A program made the translations under genes and the position numbers. Of a stretch of DNA of 64,000 nucleotides, positions 41,085-48,362 are shown one piece after another. The notes below the pieces were generated by a model. It saw nothing but the letters and a program-made list of their open reading frames with translations. It was not told the DNA's origin and did no database searches. This DNA is from an uncultured Elusimicrobiales bacterium (lineage in GTDB: Bacteria > Elusimicrobiota > Elusimicrobia > Elusimicrobiales > Elusimicrobiaceae). Where the stretch lies: positions 186,001 through 250,000 of the forward strand of contig CALVGG010000001.1 of NCBI GenBank assembly GCA_944327085.1. The letters are read 5' to 3'. Every line of letters begins with the position of its first letter. Within the stretch, counting starts at the first letter, position 1.

Positions 41085-42293
41085 ATGAACAAAACCGGAA
41101 AAGCAGTTATTTTAATGATGGACTCCTTTGGCATTGGGGGAGCGGAGGACGCCGCCAAATTTGGCGACGCCGGAGCCGACACCCTGGGCCATATCGTACA
41201 AACCCGCGGGAAATTAAACATACCCAATTTAACTGCGCTGGGCCTGCTGGAAGCAGCAAAAGCTTCCACCGGCAACCTGCCGCAAACCGGCCCGCAAACC
41301 GAAGCCAAAATACATATGCCCTCCAAATACGGCTTTATGAAAGAAATCAGCCACGGGAAGGATACCTCCTCCGGCCATTGGGAAATGGCCGGCTGCCCCG
41401 TTCAGTTTGACTGGGGTTACTTTCCCCCCAATTATCCGTCCTTTCCGCAGGAACTGGTGGACAAAATCTGCCAGGAAGCCGGCCTGCCCGGCATTTTGGG
41501 CAACAAGGCAGCCTCCGGCACGGCCATTATTGAAGAGCTGGGCATGGAACACATCAAAACCGGAAAACCCATTTGTTATACCTCGGCCGACAGCGTATTC
41601 CAAATCGCCGCACACGAAAAACACTTTGGCTTAGACCGCCTTTACAAAGTGTGCGAAATTGCCTTCAAACACGTTAAACCCTATAACATAGCCCGCGTAA
41701 TTGCCCGCCCGTTTGAAGGGGAAACGCCGCAAACTTTTAAACGCACCAAAAACCGCCACGATTATTCCGTCACGCCGCCCAACCCCACCTTGCTGGACGT
41801 ATTAAAAAATGCGGGCGGGGAGGTAATCTCCGTAGGTAAAATTGCCGATATTTTTGCCCAGCAGGGCATTACCAAGGCCATCAAAGCCAGCGGGCTGGAA
41901 GAATTGTGGAACGCCACCCTGCAAGCTTTTAAAGAAGCCAAACCCGGCAGCCTGGTGTTTACCAACTTTGTAGATTTTGATATGGCCTGGGGCCACCGCC
42001 GCGACACGGAAGGCTATGCCCAAGGTCTGGAATATTTTGACAGCCGCCTGCCGGAACTGGCCGCCCTGATGGGGGCAAACGACATTGCTTTCATCACGGC
42101 CGACCACGGCTGCGACCCCACTTATAAAGGTACCGACCATACCCGCGAACACGTACCCGTTATTTTGTTCGGCCCGCAGGTTACCCCCAAAGCCTTGGGC
42201 GCAAGAGATACCTACGCGGACCTGGGCCAAACCGCGGCGGACTTTTTTGCCCTGCCCCCCCTGCCGTTTGGCAAAAGTTTCTTAAAAGACTAA
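41085..42293 (+). CDS. deoB: phosphopentomutase
   Basis: 402 residues, alkaline-phosphatase superfamily. The metal and catalytic residues are visible: ILMMDSFGIGGAEDA near the start (about 9-23), the GKDTSSGHWEMAG segment (about 91-103) with the phosphorylated Thr, VDFDMAWGHRRD (about 292-303) and ITADHGCDPTYKGTDHTREHVP (about 333-354). Interconverts ribose or deoxyribose 1- and 5-phosphate in nucleoside salvage. GAGGAGG precedes the ATG. It stands as a single-gene unit with a strong terminator. Confidence 0.97.
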   Translation: MNKTGKAVILMMDSFGIGGAEDAAKFGDAGADTLGHIVQTRGKLNIPNLTALGLLEAAKASTGNLPQTGPQTEAKIHMPSKYGFMKEISHGKDTSSGHWEMAGCPVQFDWGYFPPNYPSFPQELVDKICQEAGLPGILGNKAASGTAIIEELGMEHIKTGKPICYTSADSVFQIAAHEKHFGLDRLYKVCEIAFKHVKPYNIARVIARPFEGETPQTFKRTKNRHDYSVTPPNPTLLDVLKNAGGEVISVGKIADIFAQQGITKAIKASGLEELWNATLQAFKEAKPGSLVFTNFVDFDMAWGHRRDTEGYAQGLEYFDSRLPELAALMGANDIAFITADHGCDPTYKGTDHTREHVPVILFGPQVTPKALGARDTYADLGQTAADFFALPPLPFGKSFLKD

Positions 42294-42295
42294 TC

Positions 42296-42327
42296 AAAAA
42301 CCCCGGGTTTTAAAACCCGGGGTTTTT
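42296..42327. terminator. bidirectional terminator after deoB
   Basis: 15-bp near-perfect stem 42296-42310 / 42313-42327 (AAAAACCCCGGG...) serving deoB and the convergent thioredoxin-CcdA gene. Confidence 0.88.
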
Positions 42328-42345
42328 AATGGCTTTTTGCAAATA

Positions 42346-43755
42346 TTACCAGTTCTGCAAAAGCAAAATCAACAGCACCACAAACACCGCACACAACAGC
42401 AGTTTGGCAAGGCCCAAATGCTTTTTAAGCCAACCGCTGAAGGTGGCGGACTCGTACCCCGCCAAAGCCAGGGCAAACACCAGCACCAGCGGCACAATAA
42501 ACATTATATTGTATACCAGCAAGAACTCAGCCGCGCGCCAAAAGTTATCCCCCGCTTCTTTCAGCACCACCACAATAGTGGGCAGATAGACCTGGCCAGT
42601 GCAAACCGCTTCTACCAAAGACACCACAAACCCCACAATCAAGGCCGCTATGCCCAAACGCCAGACACTTTTGCTGCGGTCTTTCAAAAAGGCATGCATT
42701 ACTTTGTGAATAAAAGTTTTGTATTTGGTAGGCAGCTGTAAAACCAGGCCGGAAGCATCTTTGGTGCGGTAATAGTGCCAGCAGTCATACGCGCTAAGCA
42801 GCAAGAACGCCACACACAACAGCACCGTAATAATTTTAAGCCCCCACATTACATAATAAAAACCCTGCATGGCGTATAAAAATTTAAACGCCCCCAACCC
42901 AAGCAGTACATACGCCACAAATACGGCCGCACAATACGCGGTGCCAACGGCAACAATTTCCCGCTTTTCGTATTTATAAACGGAAAGGAAAGAGATAAAA
43001 AACACAATGACCGCAAAAGCGCAGGGGTTGATGCCGTCCACCAATCCGGCGCCGGCAATCATCCAAAAAGTAAGCTGGTTAAAAACGTCCTGATGGGTGG
43101 GCTCCGCCTCGGCCGGGGCGGAAGCTTGCGCCGCAGCAGCGGCAACGGGGGCCGTGGGCTGAGGCTCAGCAGTAACCTCCGGCTCTTTTGCGCTGTCAGC
43201 AGAGGAAACTTCTTTTACGCTTGCTTGGGCAGGCTCTTCTTGTTTAACCTGCGGGGCAGGTTCTTCTTTTACCGGCGCGGATTCTTGCGCATTGGAAACA
43301 GACGGCTCTTGCGGCTTGGACGCTTCAGTCTCTTGAGGCGCCGGGACTACAAGCAGTTCCTTAGGAAGTTTAACATGGGTCACTTCTTTATTCATAATGG
43401 CTTTGGAAACCGCCAAGTCTGCCCGGTCTCCAATTTCTGAGGGGTAGCCCATCAAAAATTCTTCCCCAATGGCCATGGCCGGGGTACCGCCGCTGGCCAC
43501 ACCGTATTCCTTCAATGCCTGCATAAAGGCCAGGTTATATTTGGTTACGTCCACGCGCACAAAATCTATACGGTTGGCGTTACGGCTTAAAAAACCGTCC
43601 AAAAAACTCTTTTCCATATGTCTGCAATGCAGGCAATAGGGAGACCCAAAATACACCACCTGTACTTTTTGCGCCGGGACGGGAGCCGTTTGGCCCAAAG
43701 CCGGCATACATAAAGCCAGCAGCAAACTAAACAGTCCAATCCATTTTTTAATCAT
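42346..43755 (-). CDS. fused periplasmic thioredoxin domain and CcdA/DsbD-like membrane domain
   Basis: 469 residues. After a signal peptide (cleavage near ALG-Q, residue 22) comes a thioredoxin-like domain (about 30-130) with redox motif YCLHCRH, then a Pro/Ala/Glu-rich linker (about 135-225) and a six-helix membrane domain (about 230-469) with the CcdA cysteines in [10 protein letters not shown] and EAVCTGQVY. It would carry reducing power across the inner membrane and deliver it by its own thioredoxin domain, a variant of DsbD with the thioredoxin at the N-terminus. It is last in an operon with a sigma factor and a Cys-rich membrane protein. Confidence 0.88.
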   Translation of the reverse strand: MIKKWIGLFSLLLALCMPALGQTAPVPAQKVQVVYFGSPYCLHCRHMEKSFLDGFLSRNANRIDFVRVDVTKYNLAFMQALKEYGVASGGTPAMAIGEEFLMGYPSEIGDRADLAVSKAIMNKEVTHVKLPKELLVVPAPQETEASKPQEPSVSNAQESAPVKEEPAPQVKQEEPAQASVKEVSSADSAKEPEVTAEPQPTAPVAAAAAQASAPAEAEPTHQDVFNQLTFWMIAGAGLVDGINPCAFAVIVFFISFLSVYKYEKREIVAVGTAYCAAVFVAYVLLGLGAFKFLYAMQGFYYVMWGLKIITVLLCVAFLLLSAYDCWHYYRTKDASGLVLQLPTKYKTFIHKVMHAFLKDRSKSVWRLGIAALIVGFVVSLVEAVCTGQVYLPTIVVVLKEAGDNFWRAAEFLLVYNIMFIVPLVLVFALALAGYESATFSGWLKKHLGLAKLLLCAVFVVLLILLLQNW

Positions 43756-43761
43756 AAACTT

Positions 43762-44238
43762 TTAACACTCCTCACAAAAATCATAAAAAGAAGGGGCCGG
43801 CAGCAACGGGCGCTGCGCGCATTTTTGGTCACTGGGCGGTGTTTGCCGGCAACCGGACAAATCCCCCCGCAAAGGGAAAACCACTTCCTGCCCGGAAGGC
43901 ATATCCGCCGCGCGGTGTTTCCAGCAATGGCAGCCCGCCGGGTGGGAAGCCTCTTTATCTAACACGCACACCCACACAGCTTCCTGCCCCGGGGTTTGCC
44001 CCTGGGCGGCAAAATTATTGCCATACGGCGCACTGACCGTTCTGGCAAAAAACACGGCCGAAAACCCCATCCCCGCCGCAAAGAACAAAGCGCATACCCC
44101 CCATGCCACCGCCTTGCGCCACACGGGTATTTTTACGGCCGGGGCCACAACCCGCTGCCAAACCCGCGTCTGCGAAGTGCCGGCCTTATCAAAATCCATT
44201 TGTACGCAATACTGCACAAAATCTTCCTGCCGTTTCAT
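43762..44238 (-). CDS. Cys-rich single-pass membrane protein, putative anti-sigma factor
   Basis: 158 residues: cytoplasmic N-terminus (about 1-40), one membrane helix (VAWGVCALFFAAGMGFSAVFF, about 43-63) and a periplasmic region rich in Cys (AGCHCW, SGCRQ, QKCAQ, FCEEC). It overlaps the ECF sigma gene by 4 nt (ATGA), the classic anti-sigma position, though no zinc ASD motif is visible. The periplasmic Cys could sense thiol state or metal, fitting the thioredoxin-CcdA gene 6 nt downstream. The anti-sigma role is inferred from position and topology. Confidence 0.6.
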   Translation of the reverse strand: MKRQEDFVQYCVQMDFDKAGTSQTRVWQRVVAPAVKIPVWRKAVAWGVCALFFAAGMGFSAVFFARTVSAPYGNNFAAQGQTPGQEAVWVCVLDKEASHPAGCHCWKHRAADMPSGQEVVFPLRGDLSGCRQTPPSDQKCAQRPLLPAPSFYDFCEEC

Positions 44239-44720
44239 ACATTCATCTCCTTACGCAGTTTGCTAATACTGCGGTGTAATACGGTGCCCACGTTGCTTTC
44301 GCTAAGCCCGGTTTGATGGGCAATTTCCCGGTTATTTAGGCCGGAATAAAATTTTAAGGCAATCAAATCTTTCTCTCTTGCCGTTAATACCGCCATGGCG
44401 CTAAGCAGGGCTTGGGTGTCGTCCTGCTCCGCCTCTGTCCAGGCAGCCTGTCCCAAAGGGGCATTCTCTTCAAACCCGGTTAAAGACAAAAACTTGCGCA
44501 CATAATACAAGCGGTAATACATATTAATCTCGTTGCGGGCAACGGTAAAAATCCACTGGCGAAACGTACCCTTATTCGGGTCAAACAAAGGCCACTTTTC
44601 ATAGGCTTTACGCCAGGCTGAGGCGGCCAAATCCTCCGCCAGCGGGCGCTCTCCCACGCGGCACAATATGTACGCAAAAACCGGTTTAAAAAGTTCTTTA
44701 TATAAAGAAGAAAAATCCAT
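44235..44720 (-). CDS. ECF-type RNA polymerase sigma factor
   Basis: 161 residues. Region 2 (LFKPVFAYILCRVGERPLAEDL ... WIFTVARNEINMYYR, about 10-70) and region 4 (LTAREKDLIALKFYSGLNNREIAHQTGLSES, about 112-142) are present and nothing else, as in ECF factors. It heads an operon with a putative anti-sigma factor and a thiol-disulfide membrane protein, so it may drive an envelope redox response. Its own promoter should lie in the AT-rich region after 44721; no clear match to an ECF consensus was found by eye. Confidence 0.93.
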   Translation of the reverse strand: MDFSSLYKELFKPVFAYILCRVGERPLAEDLAASAWRKAYEKWPLFDPNKGTFRQWIFTVARNEINMYYRLYYVRKFLSLTGFEENAPLGQAAWTEAEQDDTQALLSAMAVLTAREKDLIALKFYSGLNNREIAHQTGLSESNVGTVLHRSISKLRKEMNV

Positions 44721-44793
44721 AACGTCTTCCTACTATTACTATGCGTGAGTGTAAAAAGTATCACACCCAACTTTATAAATTATTTTATTTAAA

Positions 44794-44824
44794 AATAAGC
44801 GCCGCTGGTAAGCGGCGCCTAAAA
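44794..44824 (-). terminator. terminator of the nadE/oxidoreductase transcript
   Basis: GCGCCGCT (44799-44806), loop GGTA, AGCGGCGC (44811-44818); the minus strand continues with TTATTTTT. Confidence 0.8.
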
Positions 44825-44846
44825 AGGGTTTAGCGGCACAAGCCCA

Positions 44847-45914
44847 TTATGAAATGACCGTTATGCTTTGCACCCCGCTTTGCATAACCCATTTGCGCAA
44901 GAGCGGCTGATACATAAACGGGCATTTAAGCAGTTTGCCCCACAGTTTAAGCCGCAGGCCCAAAGTGGCCCGGGCATAGCGGCGGTGGCGGGCCGCAGCA
45001 GGCGCTTTGAATGCATCCGCCAAGCAAAGGGCACTTAACATAGCGCTGGAGATACCTTCCAAACTGCTGGGGCTGATGAGGCCGGCCGCCTCTCCAATTA
45101 AAAACACACCGTTTTTACCTAGGCAAAACTCACTCCAGCCGCCGGGGCGCAGCACGCGGCAGGCCTCCGTTTTAACAGGCGTGCCAAATTGAAAGCCGCG
45201 GGCCTCCAGCGCTTTTTTTTGGTTTTCAAAACGCTGGCGGCAGTTTTGCAAAGGATACGCCCCGCCAAAAATAAAATATCCGTCCTTAGAAACGGACCAG
45301 GAATAACAATCCGTATTTTGCGGGTCAAAAATGCAGGAATAAAACGGGCTTTTGTGGGTTTCTTTAAACCATTGCTGCATGGCCACATAACTGCGTATTT
45401 TGTGATGCGGGAAAAACGTGCGCCGCACCAAAGAGTCCGCCCCGTCCGCCCCCACCACGCATTTTGCCAAGGCCGTGCGCGGTTGCCCGTTTTGCAAATA
45501 AGTAACCTGAAACGAACCGTCCTCCCGCCGGGCCATACCCGCAACCTGCACGCCCGTTTGCACCTGCACCGAAGAAGGAATAAGAGAAATAAGCCACTTA
45601 TCAAAGGCGGTGCGGTCCATATTCACGTAAAAGCGTTGGTAATGGCGGCACAGGCCGGTGGCCAAATCCAGCGTGCGTACGGAAAAGAGCTGCGGGTCCA
45701 CCAGTACGGATTTGGGCAAAGTTAAATCAAACCGGGCCAGTGTTTTTTGGGCGTCCGGCGCAAGCAAGCCGCCGCACGGTTTTTCAAAACCGCCGGGGGC
45801 AAAGGTTTTTTTATCTAAACACAACACTTTTTTGCCCGTTAACAGCCGCGCCAGCGTGCTGCCGGCGGGGCCCAGGCCAATAATCATTACGTCAAAAACA
45901 TCGGGCGCATTCAT
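44847..45914 (-). CDS. FAD-dependent oxidoreductase, geranylgeranyl reductase family
   Basis: 355 residues from the ATG at 45914; the open frame runs on to 46067 but would overlap nadE. The Rossmann motif MIIGLGPAGSTLARLL (about 9-24) and VVGADGADSLVRR (about 149-161) are FAD contacts; FLIGEAAGLISPSSLEGI (about 273-290) is the second FAD motif of this family. Members reduce prenyl chains or act as other flavin monooxygenase-like enzymes. It starts 13 nt after nadE on the same transcript. The isoprenoid role is likely but unproven here. Confidence 0.82.
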   Translation of the reverse strand: MNAPDVFDVMIIGLGPAGSTLARLLTGKKVLCLDKKTFAPGGFEKPCGGLLAPDAQKTLARFDLTLPKSVLVDPQLFSVRTLDLATGLCRHYQRFYVNMDRTAFDKWLISLIPSSVQVQTGVQVAGMARREDGSFQVTYLQNGQPRTALAKCVVGADGADSLVRRTFFPHHKIRSYVAMQQWFKETHKSPFYSCIFDPQNTDCYSWSVSKDGYFIFGGAYPLQNCRQRFENQKKALEARGFQFGTPVKTEACRVLRPGGWSEFCLGKNGVFLIGEAAGLISPSSLEGISSAMLSALCLADAFKAPAAARHRRYARATLGLRLKLWGKLLKCPFMYQPLLRKWVMQSGVQSITVIS

Positions 45915-45927
45915 ATTTAGATAAAAA

Positions 45928-47856
45928 TTAACGCAGGCTTTCTGCCTCGGCCAGCCAAACCTGGGCGCTGGCGTCGCTTGGCATGCGCCAGTCCCCGCGC
46001 GGGGAAAGCGATACCGCACCCACTTTGGGCCCGTCCGGCAGGCAGGAGCGTTTATATTGCTGTGCAAAGAAGCGTTTAAAAAATACTTTCAGCCATTTTT
46101 TTATAACGGCCGGGGTATACGTCCCTTTAAAAGCATACTTGGCCAAAAAGTATATTTTGGCCGGGCCAAAGCCGTGGCGCAGAAAATAATATAAAAAGAA
46201 ATCGTGCAGTTCATACGAGCCTACCAGGTCTTCGGTCTTTTGGGCAATTTTGCCTTGTTTATCCGCCGGTAAAAGTTCTGGGCTGATGGGCGTGGCGGCA
46301 ATATCCTGTAAAGTAGCGCGCACGGAGGCGTTTTCCTGCCGGGCGGCTTCCCAAAGTACCAAATGCTTTACCAAGGTTTTAGGGACGGACGCATTGACCC
46401 CGTACATGGACATATGATCCCCATTATACGTGGCCCAACCCAAAGCCAGTTCCGACAAGTCCCCCGTGCCGATTACCAACCCGCCGGTTTGGTTGGCAAT
46501 ATCCATTAAAATTTGGGTGCGTTCGCGCGCCTGGGCATTTTCATACGTTACGTTGTGTTCTTGGGGGTTATGCCCAATGTCTTTAAAATGCTGCAGGCAG
46601 ACTTCTTTAATGGACACTTCCCGCGTGGAAATTTTTAACGCTTTCATTAAGTCCAGCGCGTTTTTATACGTGCGCCCCGTGGTGCCAAAGCCGGGCATGG
46701 TAACCCCTATAATCTGCTTGCGCGCAAGGCCCAGTTTATCAAACGCGCGCACGCAAACAAGCAGTGCCAGGGTGGAATCCAACCCGCCGGAAATACCCAC
46801 CACCGCCGTACGGGCGCCGGTGTGGGCCAGGCGTTTGGCAAGGCCCAGGGTTTGTATTTCAAAAATTTCCCGGCAGTTGTCTTCCAGCTGGGCCCCGGTG
46901 GGGATAAACGGCGTGGCAGAAACCCCGCGCGTGAGAGTCATGTTTTCCGGCGCGGAAAGTTGGCAATCCACCACCCGGTAAGGCTCAGCCTGAGAGAGAG
47001 ACGAGTCAAAAGCAAAAGTGGTGTTTTGGCGGCGTTCGTTATGCAGGCGGGAAACGTCAATTTCGCTAACGGCCAGTTGGGACTCCAATTCAAAACGTTT
47101 GGAAGCGGCCAGCAGGGTGCCGTTTTCGTAAATCAGGCCATTGCCTGCAAAAACCACATCGGTGGTGGACTCCCCAAACCCGCACGAAGCATACACATAC
47201 CCGCACAAGCACCGGGCGGACTGCTGGGCCACCAAAGAACGCAAATATTGGTTTTTGCCAGCCAGTTCGTTGCTGGCGGAAAGATTAAAAATGATGTCAG
47301 CCCCGTGCAAAGCGGCCCCGCAGCTGGGCGGAATGCTGGACCACAAGTCCTCACAAATTTCTACCCCAAACACACTGCCGGCAGCCTTAAATAATAAATC
47401 CGTACCCGCAGGCACGCATTGCCCGCATAATTCCACGCTTTCACCCGCCCAATCGGCGGCAGAAGTAAACCAGCGTTTTTCGTAAAATTCTTTATAATTG
47501 GGTAAACAAGTTTTAGGAACCACACCCCAAATGCGCCCTTTGCCGCACACCGCGGCCGCGTTTAAAACCGCGTCCCCCGCCAAAACGGGCAACCCTACCA
47601 TAAACACCATATCCAGCTTTTGGGTGTTTTTTAACAGGGAGGACAAAGCATCCTGCGCCGCCTGCAACAAAAGCGGTTGGGAAAACAAATCCCCACAGCT
47701 GTAACCGGTTAAACAAAGTTCCGGAAATACCGCCAAGCGAACACCCTGGCGGTGTGCCAGGCGGAGTAGTTTTTCTATTTCTTGCGCGTTGTAAGCGCAA
47801 TCGGCCACTTTTAAAGCGGGTGTGGCGGCCGCCGTTTTTACAAATCCGTAGTTCAT
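45928..47856 (-). CDS. nadE: glutamine-dependent NAD+ synthetase
   Basis: 642 residues from the ATG at 47856 (an in-frame ATG 7 codons earlier is less likely). The N-terminal nitrilase-type glutaminase (about 1-280) has the Glu of FPELCLTGYSCGDL, Lys of PKTCLPNYKEFYE and nucleophile Cys in GVEICEDLW. The synthetase domain starts near 355 with the P-loop ISGGLDSTLAL. Converts deamido-NAD to NAD with ATP and glutamine. The order copA-csoR-nadE-oxidoreductase on one strand with small gaps suggests co-transcription, though copper control of nadE would be odd. Confidence 0.96.
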   Translation of the reverse strand: MNYGFVKTAAATPALKVADCAYNAQEIEKLLRLAHRQGVRLAVFPELCLTGYSCGDLFSQPLLLQAAQDALSSLLKNTQKLDMVFMVGLPVLAGDAVLNAAAVCGKGRIWGVVPKTCLPNYKEFYEKRWFTSAADWAGESVELCGQCVPAGTDLLFKAAGSVFGVEICEDLWSSIPPSCGAALHGADIIFNLSASNELAGKNQYLRSLVAQQSARCLCGYVYASCGFGESTTDVVFAGNGLIYENGTLLAASKRFELESQLAVSEIDVSRLHNERRQNTTFAFDSSLSQAEPYRVVDCQLSAPENMTLTRGVSATPFIPTGAQLEDNCREIFEIQTLGLAKRLAHTGARTAVVGISGGLDSTLALLVCVRAFDKLGLARKQIIGVTMPGFGTTGRTYKNALDLMKALKISTREVSIKEVCLQHFKDIGHNPQEHNVTYENAQARERTQILMDIANQTGGLVIGTGDLSELALGWATYNGDHMSMYGVNASVPKTLVKHLVLWEAARQENASVRATLQDIAATPISPELLPADKQGKIAQKTEDLVGSYELHDFFLYYFLRHGFGPAKIYFLAKYAFKGTYTPAVIKKWLKVFFKRFFAQQYKRSCLPDGPKVGAVSLSPRGDWRMPSDASAQVWLAEAESLR

Positions 47857-47883
47857 AGGGCCCTCTTGGGGGCGCATGGCCCC

Positions 47884-48153
47884 TTACTTGGATATTTTAT
47901 CAATTATATCAACCATTTCGGCCGCCTTTTGGCGTGCTTCTTTCCCGCCGGAGCCAAAAGCCCCCGCCACACAATGGCCCAAGTGAGCGCGCAGCACCTC
48001 GCAATGGGCACGGCGAAGCACGGCCTCGGCCGCCAGCAGCTGGTTTACAATGTCTATGCAGTAGCGGTCCTCTTCCACCATTTTAAGCACGCCTTCCACC
48101 TGCCCGCGGGCTGTTTTTAACAAACGCGTAATTTTTTTATGGTCTGCCTGCAT
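47884..48153 (-). CDS. csoR: CsoR-type copper-sensing repressor
   Basis: 89 residues, all-helical DUF156 family. KKITRLLKTARGQVEGVLKM (about 6-25) is the DNA-facing helix. The copper ligands Cys-His-Cys are placed as in CsoR: RYCIDIVNQLL with Cys near 32, then the AHLGHCV segment (about 57-63). It lies 8 nt after copA and would repress it through the GC-rich palindrome at 50661-50684. Confidence 0.9.
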   Translation of the reverse strand: MQADHKKITRLLKTARGQVEGVLKMVEEDRYCIDIVNQLLAAEAVLRRAHCEVLRAHLGHCVAGAFGSGGKEARQKAAEMVDIIDKISK

Positions 48154-48161
48154 GCGCCCCC

Positions 48162-48362
48162 CTAACGAACGGAAGTGACCCGGTAACCGGCTTTTTCCAC
48201 CGCGGCGCGCAGGGCACTCTGCGAGAGGTTATCCCCTTCCACAGAGGCTTCTTTGGCGGCTAAATTAACCTGCACTTTTTTTACGCCTGCCACTTCCTGC
48301 AAAGCGCTTTGCACGCGCCCCGCACAATGGGCGCACATCATGCCTTCTATTGTAAGTACCAT
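48162..48362 (-). CDS. copZ: nested CopZ-like copper chaperone translated from inside copA
   Basis: 66 residues in the copA reading frame, starting at an internal ATG (48362). AAGGAGG at 48377-48371 lies 8 nt before that ATG, an ideal Shine-Dalgarno sequence within coding sequence. The product is a complete HMA domain (VLTIEGMMCAHCAGR ... KAGYRVTSVR) with the CxxC copper site. This would give both a fused and a free chaperone from one gene. Expression is inferred only. Confidence 0.55.
   Translation of the reverse strand: MVLTIEGMMCAHCAGRVQSALQEVAGVKKVQVNLAAKEASVEGDNLSQSALRAAVEKAGYRVTSVR

Noticed and set aside
45189-45725. 178-codon plus-strand frame antisense to the FAD oxidoreductase
   Set aside because: Arg-rich shadow frame without motifs; the opposite strand encodes a complete conserved enzyme.
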